NCBI GenBank assembly: GCA_950295325.1
Contig: OX485805.1
Location: 11,224,501 to 11,288,500, forward strand
Direction: 5' to 3'
Source: Polytrichum commune
Lineage: Eukaryota > Streptophyta > Polytrichopsida > Polytrichales > Polytrichaceae
Length of the DNA: 64,000 bases
In this document: positions 1 through 12,300 of the stretch, piece by piece
How the letters are laid out: every line of letters begins with the position of its first letter
Position numbering within the stretch: position 1 is the stretch's first letter
The notes under the pieces: generated by a model
Told to the model about the DNA's origin: nothing
What the model saw: the letters and a program-made list of their open reading frames with translations, nothing else
The model's database searches: none
Translations under genes and position numbers: made by a program

Positions 1-1646
1 TAATTACAGGACCCAGCGATCGCTCCAGTGCCCGCTCCAGTGGGTACAGGATGGAAAGTAAATCTCATCCCTGCAGGGTTTCTCCCAGCTACTTATATAG
101 TAATCATCCAGGACTTCTCCTGACGAATTAGCAGCATTCGAAGCAAATTTGTAGAGTTTCATGAGCTGACACTATACGGGCATTAATGCAGTGATTCGTT
201 GTATGACTCGACTGGGAGTGGGAGGTTACTAGAGTAGTCACCTTACGAAGTTTGATCCTCAACATCATCATGGCGACACCTGCATTACATTAACAGGCTT
301 TCCGGGGTTCTCGGGCTTGCTTCCACCTGCACAGAAACCAGTGCGCATGCACCAAGTGAATCCCTGTGTGCACGCGGCGCTCGTGGGCGCGCGATCGACG
401 AGGATGCTGCTGTGCAGCGCGCGGGGAAATGTTTGGGCATACTCAGTCAGATCCTAGCGTTTCCGAGTCCAACCCAGTGATCGGGGAGATTTTTGGGCGT
501 AATCGGTTGAGATCTTAGTGTTGCAAGTCCAACCGGTGACATGTTGACATCCTTCGGTTTTTCTACATTAATTTGAGGTATATTCCATAAATTCCTCTAA
601 AGTGATCGGTAATTCTCCTGAAGTCTTGAACTTCAACCGGGTATTTCTCAAACTCAACCGGTTCATCTGGAACCAACTGTCGGTTCTCCCCGATCATTGA
701 TCCAACCGGTTACATGTTGTGATCTTTCAGTTTTTCTTTCTTAATTGGAGGTGTTTTCCATAGATTCCTCGAAAATGATGGGTAAGTTTCCTGAAGCCTT
801 CAACTTCAATCGGTTATTTTTCAGGTGGAGGCCACAAACGTTTTAACCAAGAAAGAGCCTGGGACCAACCTTGAAAACCCAACTCCTTGAAGGTAGGCAC
901 ATGTTAAGGTCGAAATTCTTTGACCTTGGCTTTATCAAACTTCGTTTCAAAACCGGCACTTTTGAGCGTGTGTGGTCTCCCCTTCAAACTCAACCAGAAA
1001 CAAGATTTCGAAAACAATAATATTTTCAAATATTAATACCCCATCAAACTTAAACTAGAAGGTGATTTTTTTTGGAGAGTGAGCAACATCAAGATTTGGT
1101 GGGAACGTGATGTCATATTTAAAGACCCATGGGAGTGCCACTTCAATTTTTCATACCTTGGATATTGGATTCAAGTGTACTATCCTAGGGTTTCAAATTT
1201 TGGTATCAAACAATAGGACTCTCAGATTTGGAGTTTTTTTAGTCGTGGACCCTGGTGTAAACCCACTTTTAAGCATTTGATTTAGTGTGACATTAAAAAT
1301 GATGTGCCATGTTGATAAAGTGGTCTTCATAATTTGTCATGAAAAACTGATATTTGGTAGGAATGTGATGCCCCATTAGCACCTTTTTTATGATTTTTAT
1401 GATTTTTTTAATATGTTGGACCCGGAATTTAGTTCAAATTCCTCATGTTTAAAAATAAATCTCTTGACTAATAGCTAGACTACTTGATTTTACAATTTCT
1501 TTTGGCCTTGGATCTAGGTGTAAACCCAATCTAAATATCTAATTTGGTACAACATTAAAATTTGTGTGCGATGTCTTTTTATGACATGTCTTCCATGACT
1601 TTCCCTCTCTTCCATGACCAAGCGAGGAAGGAAGGCAGAAGTAACT
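1..1646. other. Intergenic, with two local tandem duplications
   Basis: I see no gene here. Two local duplications are visible. A roughly 50-bp motif (a GGGAAATGTTTGGGCATA-like start, ending near AGTCCAACC) is repeated at about 427–478 and 485–535. A segment of about 135 bp with the order 'ccggtgacatgttg … cggtttttc … ttccataaattcctc … cctgaagtcttgaacttcaa' at about 528–660 recurs, diverged, at about 696–830. A further diverged pair, sharing 'ctaggtgtaaaccca … aacattaaaa', is at about 1249–1320 and 1513–1575. No long ORF or RNA gene was recognised. Confidence 0.5.
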
Positions 1647-2234
1647 CAGGGGCGGAGCCAAGGGGGGGCTCAACCCCCCCTGACATCACTAGTAGGAAAC
1701 TATGCCAAAAATCTTGACTACAAATTTTTCTTTTTTGTTTTGCGCCTGTAATTTAAATTTCTTATTGGGACGTGTAATACATTGTTGGAAAGGTATTTTC
1801 AAGACCTTCCCAATGGTATATTACAAGCCCTCAAATTCCTAACATTTCAGTTGGTAAACCCAAAAAACAAATATGTAGTCATTTAGTTTTTGCAAAGCAA
1901 GCTGGTCAAAAGAACCGCAATGGGAAAACAACTAAAGTTATTTTTTGCAATGTTTTCTACTAGTGCATTGAAGGAAAATTGGGCATCTACTTACTATTGG
2001 CGATGATTGGATGGTCGATCTAATGATCATCTATATCAAAAAGACCATTGCCAAAGCTTTGGATATTAACAACATTATCAAATTTTGTATGGGGATGTCA
2101 GCTCGATGAGTCCAAATCTCAATAAATAATCAAATTCGACCACATGTTGAAATTTGAAAATAAAACATACATTGGATATTTCCATATTCTAAGGTCAGCC
2201 TCTCTCTAGGTCAAAAACTTGGCTTCGCCCCTAA
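1647..2234. mobile_element. hAT-like non-autonomous transposon (MITE)
   Basis: Seen: the left end begins CAGGGGCGGAGCCAAG (1647) and the right end is CTTGGCTTCGCCCCT (2218–2232), which is an inverted repeat with one mismatch over 15 bases. The element is flanked by AAGTAACT (1639–1646) and AAGTAACC (2235–2242), an 8-bp duplication with one difference. Known: CAGGGGCGGA-type ends with 8-bp target duplications are typical of plant hAT elements of the Tip100 type. There is no transposase ORF, so the element is non-autonomous. It carries an internal module of about 165 bp that also occurs inside the element at 61.1 kb. Confidence 0.75.
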
Positions 2235-2242
2235 AAGTAACC

Positions 2243-2946
2243 AAGAGAGAGAAAACCTTTGCTAGTGGCCCATCAAGAAATCCACGCCTTCCACACCTAA
2301 CTAGGGGCTATCTAACTATTTGAAACTATAGTAGTATGCATAAGCATTAAATGAGAACAACATCATACATGTCAATAAGGCGACTCCGTGGCAAGAATGC
2401 TATTGGAGACAATGATTTTTATTTCAAAATTTTAAAAGAGGAGCATTGGCTACAACTATTGGAGTGACGAAGCCACATATGGATGATTATACAAATTTCC
2501 ATCCAAATGTATACACATTCATCCAAAGTTGGCAATCTTGTCCAATTTTTATAGTTTTCAAGGATATTTATAGCCATTTCATCCACAAAAATGGAATAAT
2601 CACAAAATTTTCCATACTTTAATACTTGAATCGTAAATCACCTACATATAAGCGCATTAAAATCATTGCTTGGAGATCAACACAAGGAATACATACACCA
2701 CTATAGCTTCGAAGTTAGGATGACATGTGTCTCACCACATCCCATCACCATTTTGTATCCACAACATGCTATGTGGCCCCAAACCCTTGGGTCCCCCCCT
2801 TTCAACACCAAAGCTCAAATTGCAATTTTCCAGGACTTCAATACTTGGAATACACAAGTTTTTATACTAACTTGCTCGAATTAATAGAGGTCCCAATGTG
2901 AGATGGTTGTTTCTTAATAGACCGTTAGAAGTCAAAGGTAGGACAA
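2243..2946. other. Intergenic; contains one arm of a diverged duplication
   Basis: No gene was recognised. The segment around 2718–2850 (order: ccacatcccatcaccattt … tatgtggccccaaaccc … ccaaagctcaa) is repeated in the same orientation, diverged, at about 3243–3345, just beyond the neighbouring foldback element. The 72-residue ORF in this stretch is explained by that repeat and is not treated as a gene. Confidence 0.4.
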
Positions 2947-3245
2947 GGTGCGCTCGGGGGGTTCACTGGCGAAAATCATAGAACAACGTGCGATAAAAAA
3001 TAGGGTCCAATATATTCATAATAGATAAATTATGTAAAAAATGTACATGTAAAATAGGGGATTTTAAAATAGTGAAACATGTTTACATGTAAAATACCAT
3101 CACATATAATATTTTCAGGCTTTTTACATGTAAAATACCATCACCTTATGATATTTTCTGCAAGGTAAATAACCCCCCAATAAATAGGTCCCGAACGCAC
3201 GTGTATGCAAAATATAAGAGGGAGTGAACCCCCCGAGGAGGTGCG
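2947..3245. mobile_element. Small foldback element (MITE-like)
   Basis: Seen: 'ggtgcgctcggggggttcac' at the left (2947) pairs with 'gtgaaccccccgaggaggtgc' at the right (to about 3244) as imperfect terminal inverted repeats. Inside, the phrase 'acatgtaaaataccatcac' occurs twice in tandem near 3088 and 3125. There are no coding signs. Transposon class is uncertain because no clean target duplication could be read. Confidence 0.5.
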
Positions 3246-3579
3246 TCATGCCACATATTGTCATTGTTTTGTGTTGATAACATACCTTGTGGCCCCAATC
3301 CTTGGACCCCCTTTCCACACCAAAACTCAAGTTGGTAGCTTAAACTTTCACTCTTTTGGGACTTTTAGTAAGGGGGCACTTGAAGTGGAGACAAAGACAA
3401 GTTTTATATTGGTTGTTGGTTCATTTAATCGTGTGAACCATGGAGAATAGGTGCCATTTGAATGTGAATACAAACTAACAAATGGATATATGTCCATGAC
3501 AAGTAGGGAAAATGACTACTAAATAGATGCATTATTGCAAGACTTGGATGTTTGGCAAAATAGACGATGGTTTTACTCA

Positions 3580-3600
3580 CCAAAAAAAAAAAAAAAAAAA
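3580..3600. repeat. Poly-A tract
   Basis: A run of about 19 A residues on the plus strand. It could be a retroposed tail, but no matching element body was recognised to its left. Confidence 0.6.
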
Positions 3601-3663
3601 TCATAAAAAAGATCGTCGTCAACCTTGTGATGTTGATGTGAATACTAATTGAGGGCCCAATCG

Positions 3664-3687
3664 ACCTAGATAGATAGATAGATAGAA
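3664..3687. repeat. (TAGA)n microsatellite
   Basis: Five consecutive TAGA units. It lies about 430 bp downstream of the LINE coding end (minus-strand sense), so it could mark the 3' terminus of that retrotransposon, but this is only a positional guess. Confidence 0.5.
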
Positions 3688-3871
3688 ACTCCGGTCCCTT
3701 TGAGGGGCCGGCGTGAATAGAGTGTCCGTTCGTAATGCCAACAACCCGATGTCCACAGGACATGGGGAAGCTGGGACAAAACTACTCTCCTCTTTCGAGG
3801 ATGGACACTATAGTAGCCAGGGAACAAATAACACGGGCCCATCATGGCCCACGGGGGTGTATGCCTTTTAA

Positions 3872-3985
3872 GTATAGCTAGTGGTTTTGTTGTAAGGGTG
3901 TACACCAAGTCATGATTCCTCGGTTGGTTGTGTGAGGATGTTTGGGTTAAGACGGTCCGGGTTCGATTCCTGTTGGGTCCGTTTG
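3872..3985 (+). other. tRNA-like promoter remnant (possible SINE)
   Basis: Seen: GGTTCGATTCC at 3960–3970 is a perfect match to the pol III B-box consensus, and TAGCTAGTGG at about 3875–3884 resembles an A-box about 75 bp upstream. The spacing is too long for a normal tRNA, and no cloverleaf was built, so this is not called a tRNA gene. A tRNA-derived SINE or a chance match remain alternatives. Confidence 0.25.
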
Positions 3986-4117
3986 ATCGCCTAATGTGTA
4001 ACACATGACTTGGTGCTGCAAATGAGTAAAAGGCAGGAAATTTGTACCAACCAACCGGCACCAATCCCTCACCCTGAGCTGTATATAGTTATTAAATATT
4101 ATATAAGTTTTTGAGTT

Positions 4118-4885
4118 TTATGGAGGGTCTAAATTTTGGGGGAGCGGTTGGTGGTTTTCGATCCTCCTTTTATGAAGGAGGATGGACATGGCATATTGTA
4201 TTGCAATGGTATTAATGTTTTTAAAGGTATTTTTGATGGTAATCATGGGTATTCTGAGGTTGTTCTCTAGTATTTTCATAGATGGGATGTGGGTCGTAGC
4301 TCGGGCCCCGGCTGTGATGACAATAAGTGGTTCGATTTTCCATCCTCTGGAAGCGATACTATCAATTAGTGGTTTGTATTTGTTGATTTTTGCTTCTATT
4401 GTTTCTGGGGAGAATCTATCGTTGCAGTATGTGAATTCAATAAATTGTATGGTGAGGTTAGGGTCAATGTCAATGGGAGGGTCATTTTGATACGGTAACC
4501 CTTTAACGCAAAGTATATCAGGTTGAAATCTTGCGTTGCAGTGACATCTTTGTGTGTTACATGTGCAGGGGAGTAGCCAGTTTGGGACAGTGTTTTCTTG
4601 GGGATTATTATTGAAGGTACCGGCATTCATGAGAGTAAAGCATCGGGATTTTTCGGACGAGATTAGGAGCTTCCTAATTTCTCCGACTGCTTTGTTATGT
4701 CTTTTAACTCTAAGTGAGTGTATATGTTGTTGTTTACATTTAAGTAGTACATGTAGCCAGGTGTCTGGTTCGTTTGAATTGCATATGGGGCACGTAATAG
4801 AGGGGTATCTTTGGTTGCCGAAGAACATTTGTTTCCTAGCATTACCCATGTATGTTCCTGTGCGGAATTTAATAAGACGTGATTT
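4118..4885 (-). pseudogene. 5'-truncated LINE: C-terminal end of a reverse-transcriptase ORF
   Basis: The open frame reads from about 4885 down to the stop at 4118. It starts inside the protein: a stop lies just upstream of a K-S-R-L-I-K-F-R-T-G-T-Y segment, which is the conserved lead-in to the zinc-knuckle of many non-LTR retrotransposons. Next come the CPIC–(x)11–H–(x)4–C zinc-knuckle (zf-RVT type), a Cys/His-rich stretch (CTCNTQRCHC) and an endonuclease-like segment: a PD motif (FQPDI) and then an IEFTYCNDR block. The reverse-transcriptase core is missing, as expected for 5' truncation during target-primed insertion. The remaining 240-odd codons have no internal stop, so the insertion may be fairly recent. 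The clade was not determined. Confidence 0.7.
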
Positions 4886-7085
4886 TTAATTTGTTTGTCG
4901 GTGATTGAGGGATTTGTTCACCAATCGACCTATTCCATCTACTCACACAATAAGTTGAGAAAGCAACCTTCTTCAAGAAACATCTCTTTTGTGCCTATTA
5001 GGTTGTACTGCAATCACAAGTTTGAGCTTGAGACATACAATTGGAGAATACTTCACTTTGGTCATGACATCCAACCCCTTGTTATTTTTCCATGTCATAT
5101 ATCAAGTTGATGGCATGAGAGAGGCCCAAGGGATACTACACTAAATATTATATTTAAAGCCACCAATTCCATTTGACTTGTGTAATATCACTAACATTAA
5201 ATGTAAACCTAACATTATTTGTCATCCTTGAAATTTTTTTGGGACAGTACATATTTACAATGTTGCAATTACTGACACTTACTAAGTGATTTTTCATTCA
5301 AATGTCTGTCATTCATGACAATACTTCATTACAAATATGTTAGGATCCAAATTATACCAAAGCAAAAGTGGATGAACAAACAGCAAGTTGGGATGGTATT
5401 TGCAGATTTATTTATAAGAAGTGTCATTAGAAAAATTTGCATAGTGACATAAAATCCATATAACACTAAATACAATATATTAGTGTAGTGCTAGGCGGAT
5501 AGTGATTCGGATTTCAAAGGGATCCAAGTTCCAACTAACAAATGAAGCCTAAAACCTATCTAACTAAGAGGGGGTTGTTTGCCACAATTTACAACCTCAA
5601 TTCACAAGTACACCTAACCTCCATAATGTCACCCTTTGTAATGTCATTCCCTCTCTTATATCCCCAAACCCTAGGGAATGGATGTGCTCAGTTTAAATCT
5701 CCCTCCTTGTTGTCGCATCTCCCTCTCATCTATCATGGGTTTTGCACACATCATGATGTCACATTTCCCTCTCATGTATCATGGGTTTTGCGCGCATCAC
5801 ATTGTCATTGTTATCACTATTTTCATTATTGCAATGTTGAGTTTGTGTTAATCCATAATGTCACACACTACACTAATTCTCTATTATCATGCATCCAAGT
5901 TAACACTATCAACCTCCTTAATATCACATGCATTTTGGTTGCCACATGCATGATATCAAGGAGGTTAGAGTGTACTATCATACATTTCAAAAGATCCCAT
6001 AACCATTGAGTTTTATCTTTTCGAAGGGTCCCACACAACATAGTTTTTGTCTAATAAATGAAGTGATTACAAATGTATAGTGGTGCTTGGATATGTACAT
6101 TCCACACTTGATATTTGTTAACACTTCAAAGCAAGGAACTTGTAACACTTTGTGATGTTAACACTTTATTACTTATCAAGGGTAGCATAGATAATTTGTA
6201 ACACGTACATGAATAACACTTATGTGACTTTGGAATAAAAAAAATAACACTTGCATATATAAAGGATGAAAATACATAAGATATGAATGTCATCATACAT
6301 CTATGCATGATGGAAGAACGACTCTATAGTGGTTTGATGAGATTCTTGTGCACGCCAAGATCCTATTTCCGTTTGAAGAGTTCAAATGCTCTAGATGAGA
6401 GGTGCAACAAAAGTATGTCTTTGTTCCAAAAATTGTTTCAAGGTCACTAATGCACTTTCAACATCCTTGGATCCTACTCCACCTACCAACACATCACCAA
6501 TTTACACATTATCAACTTCTTCAATGAGTACATTATCAGCTACATCATTTCTTTCAACAAATATACCTATACTTTCCTCCTCAATAGGTATGTAGGGATT
6601 ATTTAAATCAAACTCCAATTCATAATTGATGAAATCATGTGCATTCATAGTGAGTACAGTTTCATTCTCTACAAATACCAATGCTAGAACTTGTTCTAGT
6701 AAAGTAGTAGGGTTTAGGTTTACAGTTTCTATAAATTACATCCACGTTGTCATGGCCTCACTTTCATCCAGATTAACACTTATTGAGGTGAATTCATTAA
6801 TGAGGGGAGAATTTTTTTTAAAAATAAATTCTCTTCACATTCAACAATTAGCACTTACTAGTGTATTTTTTGGATTCTTTCGGGCAAGCACAATTTCCCT
6901 TAACACATATGCGATTTTAACATTTATTGGGGTAACATATCTCGAGGGTGGACTGCAAGAGTCCTTTCATAGTGGCTTCTTCACCTTCAAAATGTGAGGA
7001 GACCTCATCAAACAATGTATTTGAATACAATGCATTGATAGAATAATAAAAATGCACAAATTTGTAGATTTTTTAACAACACAAA
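4886..7085. other. Intergenic, no gene recognised
   Basis: AT-rich sequence with scattered short ORFs, including one of 155 codons at 5542–6009. Their composition (His/Thr/Ser-rich, no domain, no splice context) does not support a gene. The phrase 'tatcatgggttttgc' is repeated about 50 bp apart near 5730 and 5780. Confidence 0.4.
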
Positions 7086-7232
7086 CATAACATTATTCAG
7101 ATCCATAACAATGTTATGTGGGATTGACAATATTCTACAAAATATTCCCTGGTGTGTGGAAAATATTAAAGACTAATTTGTGGAATAATGTCAATCCCAC
7201 GGAACATTGTTATGGATCTGAATAATGTTATG
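7086..7232. mobile_element. Near-perfect foldback (hairpin) repeat
   Basis: Seen: the arm at 7086–7140 (starting cataacattattcagatcc) is repeated in inverted orientation at about 7174–7232 (ending ggatctgaataatgttatg). The arms are about 55 bp, near-perfect over the outer 45 bases, with a loop of about 35 bp. This is the shape of a very short foldback MITE. No other copy was found in the window. Confidence 0.7.
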
Positions 7233-8424
7233 AGACATATACATTGTCTTATAAGAATGAAATGAAGACTAAGTTCATTACTATTGCATAGTATTTTTTA
7301 AAACACTTGTGTGTCAATCACGGATGAGAAGTTTGCATTCTTTCACCTTCCGATGGATTATTTTGCTTGGTTGTTATTCTTTAGGTGGGTTGTGTTGTAA
7401 GCCACCTTGCAGTAGAGGCACATGGCAACCTTCACCAAGACCTCGTCATTAATTTCAAATAAAAACTAGAGGAATAAAGGAATAACATAAGTATAATCGG
7501 AGGGGAATGCACACCCTCAATTCTGGGGGCATAACATGCATACACTGAAAACAACAATCTTGCCTAATATCATTCATAAGGATAATACACCTTGTAGTGG
7601 ATAGTATGCATGCATAACATTATTCAATTGCTATTAGCCATTGCATTCAAATAATATCAGTCATAGTGCTTCATCCGAGTTTATCAAGGTGAATCTACTG
7701 ATAAGAGAGAATAAGCATGGTATCGTTCTGAATAAAATATGACTTATTTCCAGCCCCACTAAGTCTACAATTGTACATGGATGATGCCACGTTTCTTGTA
7801 CTTGAACCCTATTGTAAACTCACCCTATTTTCCATTACCTCATGGAGTCCTTAATTTGTGTACCAACAAACTCATAGTTGACTCGCACTAGAGGCCAAGA
7901 GGGAATTATTGCATACGAATATACCTAGCTATCGTCCATCCAACATATAAACTTGACCCTCTATAGGTTTGTGGCCGATTCATTTCAAATGACTTGGATA
8001 AGCCTAAGTCAAAGTCTTTGAAGCTAATTCCGGTGTCAAATCAATTAAGAAAAGTAATCTCCAACCCACATACAAATTCACAACTTTTCTGTTGGATGAG
8101 CTCAAAGGTACGCTCTTATGCAATGATTCCGCCTTGCTAGAACATGATGGCTTCCCAACTAAAAATGGTCATCAATTTTTTTTTTTAATTTGTTTGGTTT
8201 TTTTTGGGGATGATGATGACCATCTCGAGGTGGTCATTGTCAAATCATGGCTTCTTTGAATTTTGGGGTGACCAACTTGAGATGGTCACCAATAGCCAAA
8301 AACAAGAAGTCACAAACATCTGGTACTCACGAGTTGGTCGTCGTTTCGAGCTAGCAAGCACTCATGTCACCTGTGTGAGTGGTGTATTTGAGGTAGACGC
8401 GCCTCATTATGTTGCTTCTCTTGA
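7233..8424. other. Intergenic, no feature recognised
   Basis: AT-rich. The 78-codon ORF at 8204–8440 has no recognisable domain and partly overlaps the dispersed repeat that follows. Confidence 0.35.
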
Positions 8425-8785
8425 TTGGACACCTATATGACAGTTAGATGTGGTTTGTTGTGGCTTCAAGAAACATGCACCAAAAAGACATGTGTATCAA
8501 AAAGATTGGATTGCGTGCTTGAAACATGTTAAATATTCGAGTTTCAATAGATAGTCAACACAATTGGGAAAAGGGGAGACCTATATGACCATTCGATGAG
8601 CACAAAATTCTTCACATTAATAATGATTAAGATATTCATTCGAGCTCCAAAAATAATGAGGAAAGTGGCTATGTCCTCGATTTGGATTTGCTAACCATCT
8701 TGTACTAATCATGCGCTTCATATCCTAGGAGAAGTGGGCTAGTCGGAAAAAGTAACCATTTAAGACCCATCTACCTTAGGCAAAT
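8425..8785. repeat. Dispersed repeat, copy 1 of 3
   Basis: Diverged copy of a repeat also present at about 24150–24310 and 62071–62402, all in the same orientation. Shared landmarks, in order: a 'ggacacctatat' start, 'acatgtntnt…aaanagat', 'gagcacnaaa', 'cgagctccaaaaataatgagga', 'tggatttgctaaccatct', 'catatcctaggaga(c)aagt' and a terminal 'gaccc(g/a)tctaccttag/c'. It ends about 570 bp before the RNase J start codon. Confidence 0.6.
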
Positions 8786-8904
8786 GCAACATTAACGAAG
8801 TCACCCTACATAAATTTCCACATGTGTACATTTAGGCAAAAACATCTACCGAAACCGAAGATTTCAGGAACGCTTCTCTGACCTTCCTGGTCCTTTGGAT
8901 AAGA

Positions 8905-9354
8905 AGAGCGAGCGAGCGAGCAAGCAAGCCAGCAAGCCGCGGAAGAAGAAGAAGCTGAAGCAGCCAACTGCCCATAACTTAACGTCGCCCCTCACCACAA
9001 TTCCACGGCCAAAACTCACTTACAATCTCACTGTGCTTGCATTCTAGCTGATTCAAGGGTTGTAACAGCTAAATTTTCTACTTGCAAAGCACGTAACATC
9101 TCAAAACAGTCATTGCGTCCTGGTGTAAGTAGTGGACAGTTGAAGCAGGGGAGGAATCGCTCGGAGAAGCGATGAGATGGAATGGGTTTAATGTGGCAGG
9201 AATGATGATGCAAGTGTAGTTGGATTTGGTTGTTTCTGATAAATTTAGGTATGAGAAGTGGCATTGCGTGGATTGAAGCATAGGATTGGATTAAGGTGGC
9301 GAGGGAGGGAGGGAGGGAGGTGGGAATTCTGGAAGAAGGTGTGGTGCCGCTAGA
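8905..9354 (+). promoter_or_regulatory. Probable 5' flank / 5' UTR of the RNase J gene
   Basis: The stretch before the start codon contains a GAGC/AAGC-repeat and GAAGAAGAAG-rich tract (about 8905–8960) and a GGGA-repeat (about 9302–9320), both common in plant 5' leaders. No TATA box was pinned down. Confidence 0.3.
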
Positions 9355-12300
9355 ATGCAGAGCCTTCAGGTGCGACCGGCGGCAGCGAGCCCACAAGCTG
9401 CCTTGTTGAAGCTGGGATGGGAAGGAAGAAGAGCAGGGCTGTTGTTTCGGGTTAATCCTCCTCAGCCATGTCGAAGAAAGTCTCTTACCGTCAATGCAGG
9501 AGGTAAGCGTTCTGGAATTCACCAGAACTGTTGGCAGGAAATGTGCAAGGCTGTACTTCGCAATTCGGTCTGTGAATTAGTGCCTACATTGTGCCACAGC
9601 ACAATGCCAGACAGACAGGGAGACTTCTCAATCACTTTGTTTGTTCCCTTTTGAGGGGAGAGTGTTGGAGAATGTTTGAGAATGTTTGAGGATTTGTGAA
9701 TTTGAGAGTGTTTGAGCTCCCTCCGGCGTCCTGTCTTCCTTCTCAAATTCGGAGTTTTAGCGGTACATGTGATTCAAGAATCTCAGCAAGGGAATGTTTC
9801 TTCCCTTTACAGTGACTTGCACTCGTTCATTCACTTCGAATTCACCAGAGAAAGAGTTCTTTGGCATCGCCTTGATAGTCTAGATGTCATCTTCATCTTA
9901 TCATCCAATTTGCTTGGAATCTTGCAACAAATTGCAGTGGTAGAGAAAAAATGGAGTTGCACAGGGGAAGGCGGAGGAGCGGATATTGGCTGGATGGGAT
10001 GAATGATCACACAGCTGGATCAACTTCGGGCATTTTCTACTTCAAAATGTGTCAATTCAATCAAATAACTATGATTTTTCATTATCAAATGACTAATGCA
10101 TAACGGAATAAAGTTACCAACATTCCCTAACGGAATTGTAAGGGTGATCAAATTATGTAAATTAGTCCTCACAAATTCAGGTTTGTGTGTTTGTGGGATT
10201 TTACAACAGCACCTACCACACACCAATCAAGGCAGCGTCACCGAGGTGGCCACTTCGAGGGACCAAGCCGGAGCAGAGACGATGCAGTGCAACGTAAGAT
10301 GAAATCCTTTCACGAAGGGTCCAATGGACCTCCACTGCGTGTCCTGCCAATCGGTGGGCTTGGGGAGATTGGCATGAATTGCATGCTGGTTGGAAACTAT
10401 GATCGATATATCATGATTGATGCAGGACTCATGTTTCCCGAGTAAGTCCATCATCATCATATCATTCTTGACCACTTTGATTCTTCAATAGGTTAGGGTA
10501 GCACTGACAAGGATAACCTTTTGAATAATGTTAGGTCATGTTTGTGTGAACTTAAATGATTGAATGTGCATCTCAGAGTAGAAACCAAATTTGCTTGCCT
10601 GTTTGCAGCACTGTGGATCTTGGGAGCTTTGGTTTAACGTGGGGTTTAAGGGCTTGGGGACATGGACATGAATTGCATTCTGGTTGGAAATTGTGATCGA
10701 TACATGATGATTGATACAGGATACATGTTTCCCGAGTAAGTGCATCATCATGTCATTCTTGACCACTTTGATTCTTCTATAGGTTAGGGTAGCATGCACA
10801 AGGATAACCTTCTGAACAATTCAGGTCATGTTTGTGTGAACTTAAATGACTGAATCTGCATCTCACAGGTAGAAACCAATTTGCCTGCCTGTTTGCAACA
10901 CTGTGGTTGGGAGCTTGGGTTTAACGTAGGGTTAAGGATATTAGGGTTTAAGGGCTTGGGGAGATTGACATGAATTGCATTCTGGTTGGAAGCTGTGATT
11001 GATATATCATGATTGATGCATCATCATATCATTCTTGACCACATTGATTCTTTGATAGGTTAGTTTTATGAAGAGAACCTTCTGTAATTTAGGTTAGGTT
11101 TGTATAAACTCCAACTAAAATTAACATCGCTCACCAAATAAAACCAATTCGCTCACCTGTTTGCAACATTATGGATCTTGGATTTTTGAGAATCAAGCTT
11201 AAATTTGCACATTTGCCTCCGTGTTTTATGAATTTTCAGTTCTCCTACGACTTTGAGTGTGATGAATGAGTCAAGTTTCTAAATGCTGATGAGAATTCAG
11301 GCCAAATCTCAGTTGTTCCAACCTTCAAGCTCAAGAAGGCCATGACATTGGATCTCACACATCATCTTGCAAAATCATTGAACTAAATCATTTATATAAG
11401 GCAACTTGTTGCAGTTCAATTCTGACCTTTGATGCTTAAATAGGTTAGGTTAGCATCAAGAAGGGAACCTTCTGCAAAATCTAGGTTAGGTGTGTGTGAA
11501 ATTTTTGAATCTGATCTCTCAAACAATAGAAACGAATTCTTTCACGACACCTTGGGTTCGGGAATTCGTTTTGTTTGAAATCAGCCAAAGTTGCAAGCTT
11601 GGGCGCATAAGGGTTTAAAGTAGAGTTTTAGGATATTAGAATTACCCTAAAACTGAATGGGACTTTCGTTGGGAGTTGATCCCCCATGATTTCTTATTGG
11701 TTCTTTTGCATACACAATCAATAATTTCTTTCCTTTTGTGGTGCATGCTTGAAGGTAGTGTTTGAATTTCAATGAAAAGCAACCTATTTCCGTTCATGGA
11801 GAGCCAAACTCAATTTAGTACACCTTGGCATGCTCAAATGAGTTTGACCTCACTGAACTGATATAGAATGTCCTTTGATCAAACCTCCACACTACCTCCA
11901 AGCATGCACGAAAAATCTTCTGAACATAAAAGGTGTTGTATGCAAAACAACCATCTCCGAACCAGATGTCTTGTTATTAAATGATATTTCTTTTGAATGA
12001 TAGGAACATAAACAGCTGACATCTGAGAGAGTCAAGCATAAATTTGCACATTTACCTCAAGTGTTTTACGGGATCCCAAATTTGCACATTTGCTCCTGCT
12101 ACGTTGCTTGTCATTAATGTCAGATTACTCTATAATGCTGATGAGATTTCAGGTCGAAACTCAGTCGTTTTAACAATTCTTACTCTCGACAAGGCCATAA
12201 CAGTAGTCTTACACATCCTCTTGCAAAATTGATCATGTAAATCATTCAAATAAGGGCCTGACAATCACAAGTCAATCTGTTGCAACCAACCTGGACTCGT

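Noticed and set aside
3872-3985. A tRNA gene
   Set aside because: Only the B-box is convincing; A-to-B spacing is about 75 bp and no cloverleaf or acceptor stem could be drawn.
5542-6009. 155-codon ORF in the 5' intergenic region
   Set aside because: Composition and internal repeats look non-coding; no homology was recognised.
8204-8440. 78-codon ORF before the RNase J gene
   Set aside because: Overlaps the dispersed repeat and has no recognisable domain.
10649-10735. Mutually exclusive alternative exon of RNase J
   Set aside because: The only good upstream acceptor puts an in-frame stop before the duplicated coding part, so normal use is unlikely.
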